Source: CAIPAT01 sp041665605
GTDB taxonomy: Bacteria; Verrucomicrobiota; Lentisphaeria; Victivallales; Victivallaceae
Direction: 5' to 3'
DNA length: 64,000 nt
Assembly: GCA_041665605.1 (NCBI GenBank)
Contig: JBAYIO010000009.1
Coordinates: 1-64,000, forward strand
The number at the start of each line of letters is the position of its first letter. The stretch's first letter is position 1. A program made the translations under genes and the position numbers. This document shows, in pieces, positions 43,301 to 51,800 of this stretch. Under the pieces are notes generated by a model, which was not told the DNA's origin, ran no database searches, and worked only from the letters and a program-made list of their open reading frames with translations.

Positions 43301-46300
43301 AACTCGGCAGCGACGCCGCCAAAATGGACATGATCATTACTCTGCGGGAAAAGAACAATACGCTTCACGGCTGGTTTGAATACGACACCGCTTATTTCGA
43401 AGAGAACAGCGTTGAAGCATTTTTCAAGAACTACATTTATCTGGCGGAAACACTGATCAAAAAACCGGATGCGCTGATGTCGGAAATCCATCTTCCCAGG
43501 CAAAAAATCAGCCGCCCCTCCTGTTATATTATCGGAGAAACCGCTCTTACCAAAGCCGCCGGCGATATTCTGCTCAATAACGGCTTTTACATCAACGGCA
43601 TATTCACCGATGAAGCGAAATCGGCGGCATGGGCGGAAGAACACGAAATTCCGTGTCACGCACCGGAAAGACAACTGATTTCAGATATTATTTCATCCGT
43701 CCGTCCGGACTATCTGTTCAGCATCATCAACAGTTGCATACTCGACCGGCATATCCTGGAGCAGCCGCTGAAATGTGCCGTCAATTATCATGACGCCCCG
43801 CTGCCCCGTTATGCCGGACTATATGCAACCGCCTGGGCAATACTCAATCATGAACATGAACACGGCATCTCCTGGCATCTGATGACAACAGAAATTGACG
43901 CCGGCGACATTCTCAAACAGCAGGAAGTTTCAATCTCGCCCTATGATACTTCGGTTTCACTCAACATCAAGTGCGTGCAGGAAGCGCTGGGAGCATTCGA
44001 ATCACTGGTGCATGATCTGAAGAACGGATTGATCAGCCCCAGCCCTCAGGATTTAAGCCGGCGGACATATAATCCGCAGCAGCAGCGTCCGGCAGACGCC
44101 TGCGTCATTGATTTCAACCAGGGTGTCGAGGATATTTCAGCGCTGGCAAGAGCGCTGGATTTCGGCGATTACGAGAATCCGCTGGGAACATTGAAAATTG
44201 TATGCGGCGATGACTTTTACACCGTCATGGAACTCAGTATTGCAAGCAGAAAAACACCCTCCGGTCCAGGGAAAATAGTTGAGGCGAATAAAGATAAAGA
44301 CAGCATCTGCGTATCCGCCGGAGACGGAGTTCTCAAACTGTCCGGGCTGTGCGATATCGAAGGCAATGCTGTCGGAATTACTGCCATCGGGCTGAAAGCC
44401 GGACAAACGCTTGCCGGGAATATTGACCGCAAGCTGCTCGACCGGCACTACAAAGAATGCGCCGCCGCTGAAATGTTCTGGGTAAAACGACTGCGCGCCA
44501 TGCAGCTCCCGGAGGTTGCGCTCCTGGCTGCGGAAGATGAAATCAGCTCCAGCTACATCAATGCTGTCACGCTTGATTACACACTCATTCCGGGAACCAG
44601 CCCGGCATCTGTTTTCGCGATGTTCCTGGCAAGAATTTCCTGCTCGGAAGAATTTGACATTCCGGTCAATAACGGTTATGCGGCAGGAGCGGATTTCCCG
44701 TCTGTCTTCGCTGACACTCTGCCGCTGCGTTTAAAACTGAATTTCTCTAAAACCGCAGAAGAGAATCTGGCAATAGTGGAGAAAAATTTAAAATCGCTTT
44801 CCGATAAAAAAACATTCTGCCGGGATCTTTTCATCAGATACCGGATTATCAATAAACTTGCGCGGGTTCCATACAAAGTAAAATTCACCGACAAAGGCCT
44901 TTGCGAACTTGAAATTTATCAGCATCACGCCGAACAATTTATCAAATGCTATTATAACTTTTGTGACAATTTGCAAAAATCAGCAGGCGTTCCGCTCGGA
45001 GAAATATCCGTTTTATCCGAAAAGGACGCATCCAGTATCCTTTGTGAGTGGAATAATACGGAACAGAATTTTGATTTGCAAACTCCTTACATCCGGCAAT
45101 TCGAGAAACAAGCGGAAAAATATCCGGACAAATGCGCCGTAAAGAGCGCCGCCGGGTCATTGACCTACAAGGAGCTAAATTCAAGGGCAAATTGCCTGGC
45201 AAATCATTTATGCCGCCATGACGCCGGGGGCAGCCGTATGATTGGCGTGCTGACGGACAAGTCGCTGGAAATGGCAGTAGCCATTCTTGCCATTTTCAAA
45301 GCCGGATGTACTTATGTGCCGCTGGATGTTCAGCGGCAGTCGCCGGAAAGAATTGACGCAATGATTTATGATGCCAATGCAGCCGTCATCCTGTCCGCAT
45401 TGAGAAATAAATCACAGCAGCCGGGCAATATGCCGGGTTATGTCCCGGTCATTGATCTGACCGACTCCTGTTTGTATTCCGGCGCTGATGCAGCCAATCC
45501 GCCGGACATGGATATTTCAGCAGGCGATACCGCCTATATCATGTATACCTCGGGCTCAACCGGCGTTCCGAAAGGCGTAATGATCTCCCAGTCCAATTTA
45601 TTGAACCATAACTATTCCGTCATCAGAGATTACGCGCTTACCGCAGATGATAACGTTCTGCAGTTCAGTACACTCGGCTTTGACATCTCGATAGAGGAAA
45701 TATTCCCCTGCTGGCTGGCCGGCGGTACCCTCGTATTCATGCCTGACGGCATGCTGGAGTCGCCGGACGATCTGCTCAAATTCATCAAACAGGAGCAAAT
45801 TTCATTTCTCGATCTGCCCACTTCGTACTGGCACGAGCTTGCCGCCATGCAGAAAGGCCAGGCGTTTCCAAACTGCGTCAGAATTATTGCCATCGGCGGC
45901 GAGAAAGCATTGCCGGAACGCTTCGAGCGCTGGCGGAAGTATGTTCCTAAAACCAGAGTCATCAACACTTACGGCCCTACGGAAACGACGATTATCGCCA
46001 CGCTTGGCGATAATCCGAAAACCATCGGCAGGCCGATGGCGAACACCCGTGTATATGTGCTGGATGATTTAAAGCAGCCGGTTCCAGCCGGAGTCGAAGG
46101 AGAACTTTACATTGCCGGCGCAAGCGTCGCCCAGGGGTATTTGAACAAACCTGCGGAAACCGCCGCCGCGTTCATGGACAATCCGTTTGTCAAAGGCGAA
46201 CGGATGTACAAGACAGGAGACAAAGTAAAATTCGCGCCGGATGGCGAACTGATCTTTGCCGGCAGAATGGATGACCAGTTCAAAATACGCGGGTTCCGGG

Positions 46301-47643
46301 TGGAACCGGGAGACATAGAAACAGCATTGTCCAGCCATCCGGAAATCAGCGCCGCGGTAGTGAAACTGTGGAGCAATGAAAAGACCGGCTTGAAATCGAT
46401 AGCGGCTTATTTCGTTCCGTCAGTCAAAACTTATAATTTGAACAATATTCGCGAGCATGTAAAATCCCGGTTGCCGGAATACCTGGTTCCGGCATATTTC
46501 ACCGCGATAGATTCGATTCCGATGACCCCCAACGGCAAAATCAACCGCAAGGCACTGCCGCCGCCAGAACTTGAAATTACTTCCGATGAAGAACGCAAGG
46601 AAACGTCAGAGCCGTGCAGTCCGCTGGAAATGCAGATACGGCTGGCATTCTCCAAAGTGCTGAATAGAAAAGATATTGACCGGGACACCAATTTCCTTGA
46701 TTCAGACTTGGATTCTCTGTCTGCAATAAAATTGATGATGGAAATTGAGACTCAGACCGGGGCCAAAATTCCAGTCGAGAAATTATATCAGTCCATGTCC
46801 GTCAATACAATATGCCATTACATTCAGGAAAACAGCGGACACGGTCAGGCCTGGAATCCGGTTATCAAACTTGCCGGCGGCGAAGACAAACCGCCGCTGT
46901 TCCTGATTCATACCACCCCCGGCGACATCCTCGGTTACATAAATCTGGTCCACCACCTTGATAACCGGCCGGTTTACGGCATCCAGTCCCTGGGACTTCA
47001 CTCGCCGGAAAAAGCGCACAAATCTATTGAAGACATGGCCGCTTATTATATTTCAGAGATATTAAATATCCATCCGGAAGGGCCGTACCTGCTCTGCGGC
47101 TGGTGCTTTGGCGGATATGTCGTCTACGAAATGGCACAGCAGTTAAATAAAATGGGAAAGCAGGTCGCATTCCTCGGGTTGATAGAAACTTATGCACACC
47201 TTAAACCATCATTGTCCAACTATATGCAACGCTTTTACGCCGTTGCCCAATGGAAATCCCGCGATTATATTGATTATTTAACGTTCAAGCTGGAACGCAG
47301 ATTTGTTCATAAGCGAAATATTGAACAACTGGATTTCATATCGCAGCGTTTTGCCAATACCATCAGCGAACAAGCCATAATCAATATGAAAGCTGTCTAC
47401 CAGTATAATATCGCCGCGGCAAGCGGTTATTTTATGCAGTATTATCCCGGCAAAGTATCTTTATTCATGGTTAAAAAAACGCTCAAAGGCAAAATCCCGC
47501 TGCCTTATTACGGCTGGAGACACTTAAGCAAAGAGATTGATCTGCATACCTTTAACTCGACGCATGTTGATATATTAAGAGAATCACATGCCGCTTTGAT
47601 GGCTGAAAAAATTGTCACATGTATAAAAGATGCCGGCGCGTAG
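40351..47643 (+). CDS. Non-ribosomal peptide synthetase with internal formyltransferase
   Basis: A 2430-residue enzyme with domains A1 (about 20-510), T1, C, formyltransferase F, a truncated C, A2, T2 and TE. A1 and A2 have YTSGSTG loops (167-173, 1732-1738) and A10 Lys (NGKVDRQAL, NGKINRKAL). T1 Ser is S558 (LGGHSLL) and T2 Ser is S2122 (DLDSLS). The C domain has HHLIFDG at 750-756. F (about 1054-1370) keeps N1145, H1147 and D1183, equal in spacing to N106/H108/D144 of Met-tRNA formyltransferase. Residues about 1370-1570 are only the back half of a C domain. TE has GWCFGG with C2252 in the nucleophile position. It predicts a formylated dipeptide-like product. ATG 40354 has better SD spacing. 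Confidence 0.92.
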   Translation: MMDSEPFFLEANDNFPVGKLTHQLFADQAQLYPERIALAEGDRELSYGELDRITDSLAAGLIARGIKADDAVGVCIDRSINYIIAILAAVKSGGCYVPIDPDIPAERLNFIINDTGCKQIFSESRYSGKLSGFTARTVMLDKLDLSALNPLSVPPVISPSSLAYIIYTSGSTGTPKGVEIEHAGLLNLVHWHHQTFAEKGHYRVSQSAGVGFDASVREIWVHLTNGATIYIIPEMLRLQPQKLVDWLTEKRINECSLSTPVAELALGADWKNNTTLKYLQCGGEKLNKKPGNAFPAILANLYGPTECTVDSTWAMFKAGDDDGRLPHIGTPVSNFRIYILDEELKPVSRGTEGEICIGGIGLARGYRHLPELTGKTFVPDPFLPGRRIYRSGDLGRINADGNIECSGRKDFQVKIRGFRIEPGEIEAVLSRHENVSKCVVAAREKENGVKYLAAYFILKKTQEQKRLTEELRGLLNKSVPEYMVPATYTVLQELPLTLNGKVDRQALPEPEFTHEGLTDQVTGADDPLLGTLASIWCQLLKLDYVNPEDNFFMLGGHSLLATALSLEIEKQLLVQLPISLIFSHPALKQMAQAVRYCSGSGRTSVKFEKAKAAKHNLYHASAAQTAMWFIEKSSHDNNTFNIPFEIYLQGDVKQDILEKAFNLIIQQNESLRTSLEFINEQLYLRINPLPEVKIPVLDLSILPENEKEQQYYAETGIQRFQVFNLTCAPLFNCVLLKLRDHDFRFIFTVHHLIFDGWSTFLFFKQLTDYYYQFSIGREPAVSAPQWQYVDFCRWQTNYFKTYAPQAQLKYWQQKFELHAGVPPLPIQKRLQSNGKSRRYYVKICQDVTCGLKKMALENNASLFMVLTALLQLQIHKYTGATDIITGTTIANRNLPETEEIMGLFINALALRNGIKGNPSFNEFLAQVKGTLLEAYENQDIPYSTVLKNCGANGGKKPLFRTSMLLQNLPWPETNPSPVKMWYEELGSDAAKMDMIITLREKNNTLHGWFEYDTAYFEENSVEAFFKNYIYLAETLIKKPDALMSEIHLPRQKISRPSCYIIGETALTKAAGDILLNNGFYINGIFTDEAKSAAWAEEHEIPCHAPERQLISDIISSVRPDYLFSIINSCILDRHILEQPLKCAVNYHDAPLPRYAGLYATAWAILNHEHEHGISWHLMTTEIDAGDILKQQEVSISPYDTSVSLNIKCVQEALGAFESLVHDLKNGLISPSPQDLSRRTYNPQQQRPADACVIDFNQGVEDISALARALDFGDYENPLGTLKIVCGDDFYTVMELSIASRKTPSGPGKIVEANKDKDSICVSAGDGVLKLSGLCDIEGNAVGITAIGLKAGQTLAGNIDRKLLDRHYKECAAAEMFWVKRLRAMQLPEVALLAAEDEISSSYINAVTLDYTLIPGTSPASVFAMFLARISCSEEFDIPVNNGYAAGADFPSVFADTLPLRLKLNFSKTAEENLAIVEKNLKSLSDKKTFCRDLFIRYRIINKLARVPYKVKFTDKGLCELEIYQHHAEQFIKCYYNFCDNLQKSAGVPLGEISVLSEKDASSILCEWNNTEQNFDLQTPYIRQFEKQAEKYPDKCAVKSAAGSLTYKELNSRANCLANHLCRHDAGGSRMIGVLTDKSLEMAVAILAIFKAGCTYVPLDVQRQSPERIDAMIYDANAAVILSALRNKSQQPGNMPGYVPVIDLTDSCLYSGADAANPPDMDISAGDTAYIMYTSGSTGVPKGVMISQSNLLNHNYSVIRDYALTADDNVLQFSTLGFDISIEEIFPCWLAGGTLVFMPDGMLESPDDLLKFIKQEQISFLDLPTSYWHELAAMQKGQAFPNCVRIIAIGGEKALPERFERWRKYVPKTRVINTYGPTETTIIATLGDNPKTIGRPMANTRVYVLDDLKQPVPAGVEGELYIAGASVAQGYLNKPAETAAAFMDNPFVKGERMYKTGDKVKFAPDGELIFAGRMDDQFKIRGFRVEPGDIETALSSHPEISAAVVKLWSNEKTGLKSIAAYFVPSVKTYNLNNIREHVKSRLPEYLVPAYFTAIDSIPMTPNGKINRKALPPPELEITSDEERKETSEPCSPLEMQIRLAFSKVLNRKDIDRDTNFLDSDLDSLSAIKLMMEIETQTGAKIPVEKLYQSMSVNTICHYIQENSGHGQAWNPVIKLAGGEDKPPLFLIHTTPGDILGYINLVHHLDNRPVYGIQSLGLHSPEKAHKSIEDMAAYYISEILNIHPEGPYLLCGWCFGGYVVYEMAQQLNKMGKQVAFLGLIETYAHLKPSLSNYMQRFYAVAQWKSRDYIDYLTFKLERRFVHKRNIEQLDFISQRFANTISEQAIINMKAVYQYNIAAASGYFMQYYPGKVSLFMVKKTLKGKIPLPYYGWRHLSKEIDLHTFNSTHVDILRESHAALMAEKIVTCIKDAGA

Positions 47644-47785
47644 CGCTTACCGTTCTGTTTCTGCTTTAATCCTGTGTTTTAAGATACTGTCGGGCAATGA
47701 AGCAACGCCGGAGGGTGGCTAATCAGGCTTCCAGCCGGGTTTTGATCAGCTAATATGCTTTTTTTCCATACGGAAACTTTTTCAG

Positions 47786-47813
47786 TTGAATTTTAAATAG
47801 TAGTATATATATT
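47786..47813 (+). promoter_or_regulatory. Candidate promoter before the first acyltransferase gene
   Basis: TTGAAT (47786-47791) and TATATT (47808-47813) are 16 bp apart in the 250-bp gap after the NRPS stop. If used, the two acyltransferase genes could be expressed without the NRPS. Assigned by eye only. Confidence 0.35.
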
Positions 47814-47893
47814 CTTCTGCTCATGAAGAAGATAATTCCGATTCACGGCATACAGAAATTGATGTCTGTTATTTAACTATAGGACAAGGTTTT

Positions 47894-49090
47894 ATGGGAT
47901 TATTGCCAAAGCGAATTCCCGCGTTGAGTATTCTGCCGGATTCATGGCCTTTTCATCCGCCCGCAGGGATGAGGCTTGTTGATGTCAGAAAGCTTGAAGA
48001 TTTGGCGGAGCATGCCGCTGCCTGGACTGAACTTTTTTCCAGATCTGCCGGATTAACGCCAATGCTTTCATATCCGTGGATGAGCGCATATTTTAAAAAT
48101 AAAGTAGCTTATCCTGAAAGCTGGCTTTGTCTATTTGCCTATGAAGGCAAACAACTGGTCGGTGTTTTTCCGTTAATCGCCGGATATGCATACCGGTTTA
48201 TCAAGTACTCGCCGCTGCTGTTCAAGCTGCCGTATGATATTCTGCATACTAAATCAGTTGACGCATTGACAATTCAGGGGCGGGAAGATGTACTGGGCGT
48301 GTTTTTTGATTATCTGTTCCATATCCCGTCGGGTTATCCTTTTTTCAGTTTCAAGTACGTCCCGGCGCATTCTCCGTCAATGATTTACTTTACTAAGCAG
48401 AAAAGGGAAATTTGCGTTATAGAAAAACCGGCGGGATTTCAAAGTATCCTGCCGCTGCCGGACAGCGCAGAAAAATACAGGGCGGGACTGTCCACTAAAT
48501 TCCGGCAATATTTAAAACGGAATACCCGGAAACTGGATGAACTTGATAAGGTGAATTTTATAATTGATGACAATAATTCTCCGCCGCGTGAAAGCATTGC
48601 GCGCTTTCTTGAAGTCGAGCATAAAAACTGGAAAGGCCAGCAGTCAAGCTCGTTGAAGGCGGATCAGACGAATGCTGACTTATTTGCTGACGCAGCGGAA
48701 CTTTTCACCGCTTATGATATGATGCACTTTAATTTTCTCGAAGCTGACGGCAAAACAATTGCCGCGCAGTATGCGATCAGAGCCAATCGTTCGCTCTATG
48801 TGCATAAAATCGGTTATGATGAGGATTATATCGATTTTTCACCGGGCAATTTATTATTTAATAAAGTAATAGAGCATGCTTGTGAATCGGGGAAGTTTGA
48901 TGAATTGAATTTTATGTCTGACAGCCCCTGGCATTCGAAATGGAATATTGAAAAAAGACCGCTGTATAATCTGCTGGTTTTTCCCGGCAAGACTGTAATA
49001 TCATCGTTGTTGACCATGATTTTACAGTCCGGCGCGCTCCGGAAATTGAATGAATATCATCCGCGCAGTCAGAAAGCAAAAACGGACTGA
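47894..49090 (+). CDS. GNAT-fold acyltransferase (BioF2/CelD/FemAB-like), copy 1
   Basis: A 398-residue protein with the layout of the Acetyltransf_6 (BioF2-like) family. The N-terminal GNAT-like half (about 20-180) contains YPWMSAYFKN and LCLFAYEGKQLVGVFPL. The C-terminal half (about 190-370) contains LSTKFRQYLKRNTRKLDEL, FLEADGKTIAAQYAIRANR and YDEDYIDFSPGNLLF. No signal peptide is present. SD AGGA lies 9 nt before the ATG. The next gene is a paralogue sharing its first residues, MGLLPKRIPA, and about 35 bp of upstream DNA. Members of this fold transfer acyl or aminoacyl groups to sugars, lipids or peptides; tailoring of the NRPS product is an inference from position. Confidence 0.75.
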   Translation: MGLLPKRIPALSILPDSWPFHPPAGMRLVDVRKLEDLAEHAAAWTELFSRSAGLTPMLSYPWMSAYFKNKVAYPESWLCLFAYEGKQLVGVFPLIAGYAYRFIKYSPLLFKLPYDILHTKSVDALTIQGREDVLGVFFDYLFHIPSGYPFFSFKYVPAHSPSMIYFTKQKREICVIEKPAGFQSILPLPDSAEKYRAGLSTKFRQYLKRNTRKLDELDKVNFIIDDNNSPPRESIARFLEVEHKNWKGQQSSSLKADQTNADLFADAAELFTAYDMMHFNFLEADGKTIAAQYAIRANRSLYVHKIGYDEDYIDFSPGNLLFNKVIEHACESGKFDELNFMSDSPWHSKWNIEKRPLYNLLVFPGKTVISSLLTMILQSGALRKLNEYHPRSQKAKTD

Positions 49091-49167
49091 CCGGGTTTCG
49101 GAGCCGCCGGCGCTGACTTATAAAGATGTTAATGTCTGTTATATAACGATTAAAGGGATAATGTTTC

Positions 49168-50337
49168 ATGGGATTATTGCCAAAGCGAATTCCGGCAGTG
49201 AATATTCTGCCTGATTCATGGGAATTTCACCCGCCGGCGGGGATGAAGATTGTTGATGTCAGAAATCTTGAAGATTTAGCGGAACATGCTGACGCCTGGA
49301 ATGAACTTTTCCGGAAAGCAGACAGATTGTCACCGTTACTCTCCTGCCAGTGGCTGAGCGCTTTTTTTCAAAATATGGTTGCGCCATCGGAACGCTGGCT
49401 GTGTCTTTTCGCCTATGACGGGGACCGTCTCATTGGGATTTTTCCTTTAGTGGCAAGTTATTCATATAATTTTATGAAATACTCGCTGCTGCTTTTTAAG
49501 TTGCCGTACCATTTTGCACACACCAGCGGCACAGACTGCCTGACGCTTCCCGGACGGGAGGATATTTTGGGGGTCTTTCTGGATTATCTGAACCAGATTC
49601 CATCTGTTTTTCCATGCTTCAGCTTCAAGCATATTCCGGAACATTATGCGTCTGTTAAATATTTTTCCGGCAGAAACCATAAGATGTGCGTGGTGCGCAA
49701 GCCGGCCGGATTTGAAGATTTCATTCCGGTTCAGAAAAGCGCTGAAGAATACAGTTCCGGGCTGTCCTCAAAATTCCGCAGAAATCTGAATAAAGCATGC
49801 CGTGACATAGAAGAACTCAAACCTGTCAGTTTCCGCTTCTGTGAAAATACCCGGTCTGTACAGGAAAATACTGCCCGTTTTCTGGAAACGGAAAACCACT
49901 GCTGGAAAGGGGCGAGAGAAACTTCAATTAAAAATTACCCCAGCAGCGCCAGAATGTTTGAAGTTGCTGCCGGGAATCTCACCGGGCAAGGCATGATGAT
50001 ATTCAATTTTCTCGAAGCCGGCGATAAAACCGTTGCCGCCCAATATGCCATGCGGGGCAACCGCACAATGTATATCCTGAAAATGGCATATGATGAAGAT
50101 TATGCCGCATACTCTCCGGGGAACATACTCATGCTTAAGGTAATTGAAGAAGCATGCCGCTCCGCTGCGTTTGACGAAGTGAATCTGATCTCCGGTCCGC
50201 CTATACTGGAAAAATGGAATGTGCAAAAGAGACCATTATATCATCTGATTGCTTTCCCTGAAATCCCTGTCTTATCGCGCCTGTTAATGCTGATTATCCA
50301 GTCCGGTAAAGTCCATAATTTCGACATCCCCCGCTAG
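49168..50337 (+). CDS. GNAT-fold acyltransferase (BioF2/CelD/FemAB-like), copy 2
   Basis: A 389-residue tandem paralogue of the preceding gene. The same blocks are seen in order: MGLLPKRIPA, ILPDSWEFHPPAGMKIVDVR, LSSKFRRNLNKACRDIEEL, FNFLEAGDKTVAAQYAMRG and YDEDYAAYSPGNILMLKVIE. SD AAAGGGA lies about 10 nt before the ATG. The 77-bp gap repeats the ATGTCTGTTAT word also found before copy 1, showing that the duplication included the leader. Sequence has diverged strongly in the middle (about 110-190), which could mean different acceptors. Confidence 0.75.
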   Translation: MGLLPKRIPAVNILPDSWEFHPPAGMKIVDVRNLEDLAEHADAWNELFRKADRLSPLLSCQWLSAFFQNMVAPSERWLCLFAYDGDRLIGIFPLVASYSYNFMKYSLLLFKLPYHFAHTSGTDCLTLPGREDILGVFLDYLNQIPSVFPCFSFKHIPEHYASVKYFSGRNHKMCVVRKPAGFEDFIPVQKSAEEYSSGLSSKFRRNLNKACRDIEELKPVSFRFCENTRSVQENTARFLETENHCWKGARETSIKNYPSSARMFEVAAGNLTGQGMMIFNFLEAGDKTVAAQYAMRGNRTMYILKMAYDEDYAAYSPGNILMLKVIEEACRSAAFDEVNLISGPPILEKWNVQKRPLYHLIAFPEIPVLSRLLMLIIQSGKVHNFDIPR

Positions 50338-50437
50338 CGGATATCAGCTCCAAAAGCCGCTTGTGACTGGCAGCTTCCGGTCATCCGTAAATTTAAATCC
50401 TGTCCCTATAATAAGTATCTTGTTTTTCCAATTAGAG

Positions 50438-50465
50438 AATTTGTCCGCTGAAACTGTGACAGCAA
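50438..50465 (+). repeat. NRPS-flanking 28-bp motif, right copy
   Basis: AATTTGTC + CTGAAAC + GTGACA + AA matches the left copy at 40148-40175 in the same orientation (23 of 28 positions). It lies 101 bp after the last acyltransferase stop. The 270-bp gap it sits in holds no other feature apart from the terminator at 50579. Confidence 0.55.
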
Positions 50466-50578
50466 ATTCAATAGGGTTGCTATATATTTTTTTGTGAAAG
50501 ATAATGAATAAAAAACATGGATTTCACAGAGATATCGGAGAACTGGAAATAGAGAATACAGACAAAAAACGGAAGAGT

Positions 50579-50603
50579 AAAAAACCGCTCCGGACGGAGC
50601 GGT
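50579..50603 (-). terminator. Terminator of the 50610 gene
   Basis: A 10-bp stem AAACCGCTCC / GGAGCGGTTT with a 4-nt loop is followed on the minus strand by six T, 7 bp after the stop codon of the minus-strand gene. Confidence 0.85.
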
Positions 50604-50609
50604 TTATGA

Positions 50610-51752
50610 TTACTTGCCGGTGATGCGCTGGACGGGACGGGCGATGCCGGAGATGGACGGCAGGCTCATGGCGGGACTGGTTTTATCGGCGCGAACAGTC
50701 AGGCTGCTGCCGGACAGGTCAAGCTGCTGGTTGCCCCAGAGATAAAAATCCAGAATGCTCATCATGTCCCAATGCAACAGGGATTTTTTATTGCCCCGGT
50801 CCAGATGCGCCGCCGAACAGCACACATACGGTTCGATGCCGGGGAATATAAACTCGCCGCTGGCTTTGCCTGCGGCGGAACGCAGAATCTTCTTCAACCG
50901 TCTTTCCGCGGCGGGAGCCTGGAAACAGAATGCTCCGGGCAGAACGTTGCTTTCGTCCACTGCAATCAGCGCCGAATCCGGTACCAGGTCACCGTCCAGT
51001 GCGGACAGTTTCACCGCTTTTCTGCTCAATACCGGGGTTTTATAACCGCTATGGCTCCAGGCGAAATACCATTTGAATCGCCAGTTGCGCTTGCCGCATT
51101 CGGTCTTTTCATTAAAGACCAGCGGAATCCGGGTAATGGTTATTCCCGCTTCAGTAGCGGTAATCGCATAATCGCCATGGGCGTTTTCAAGTTTCTCCGC
51201 CGCGCTCCAGCGCCAGAGGTCATCGCCGGTGCCGATTTCCAGGATTCTGCCGTCAACATCTTCAACGAGACAGATCAGGAAAGGCCTGGAGGACTTATAC
51301 AGCGTCTGTGCGCCTTCGCCGATATCCTGCCATTCGATTGCCGGAATGCCCTGCCCGGGAACCAGTTCGGAAATTATACCGCAGCGCTTCCATTTTCCCG
51401 GCAGAAAGAGCGGATCGACTTCAATCCGCTGCAGCGCGATAGGCCTTCTCAAGTCAAAGTCGAAAGTGACTTTGACGTGATTGGCGGCAAATTCGAAATT
51501 GCGCTTGATCAGCGGCTCGGTGCCGAACGGGATGACATTTTCATATTCAAACGTGCAGGACAGGCAGTCAACGCGTTCGTGGATGCGGCTTTTCCTGACA
51601 ATGCCGGACGCCTCGGCAATCACGCCGGATGAAACCGGCGCAATGCGTAATACTTCGCGGTCGCGATACTCGAATTTAAACGGCGTCTCCGGAGCGGAAC
51701 ACAGCTCTGCGGACCAGTTTTTGCTTTTAATGATTTTTACGTTTTCTTCCAT
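50610..51752 (-). CDS. Unrecognised protein, beta-rich, possibly sugar-related
   Basis: A 380-residue protein of no family I can name. It is rich in Trp, aromatic and beta-strand patterns (FKFEYRDREVLRIAPVSSG, WRFKWYFAWSHSGYKTPVLS). There is no signal peptide or membrane segment. The pattern of early strands with charged turns is reminiscent of a galactose-mutarotase-like or glycoside hydrolase accessory sandwich, but this is weak. The frame extends to GTG 51773; ATG 51752 has GAAAGAG directly upstream and is preferred. It lies 48 bp after the nitroreductase stop on the same strand and may be co-transcribed. Confidence 0.6.
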   Translation of the reverse strand: MEENVKIIKSKNWSAELCSAPETPFKFEYRDREVLRIAPVSSGVIAEASGIVRKSRIHERVDCLSCTFEYENVIPFGTEPLIKRNFEFAANHVKVTFDFDLRRPIALQRIEVDPLFLPGKWKRCGIISELVPGQGIPAIEWQDIGEGAQTLYKSSRPFLICLVEDVDGRILEIGTGDDLWRWSAAEKLENAHGDYAITATEAGITITRIPLVFNEKTECGKRNWRFKWYFAWSHSGYKTPVLSRKAVKLSALDGDLVPDSALIAVDESNVLPGAFCFQAPAAERRLKKILRSAAGKASGEFIFPGIEPYVCCSAAHLDRGNKKSLLHWDMMSILDFYLWGNQQLDLSGSSLTVRADKTSPAMSLPSISGIARPVQRITGK

Positions 51753-51800
51753 TGCTCTTTCATTAAGCTTCACAGCTTTTTTATTTGTTTACTTGTTATT

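Noticed and set aside
40351..47643. Predicting the amino acids activated by A1 and A2
   Set aside because: Hand-aligned specificity codes (DARPLCLVDK and DIESIITIIK) match no code I recognise, and hand alignment is not reliable enough.
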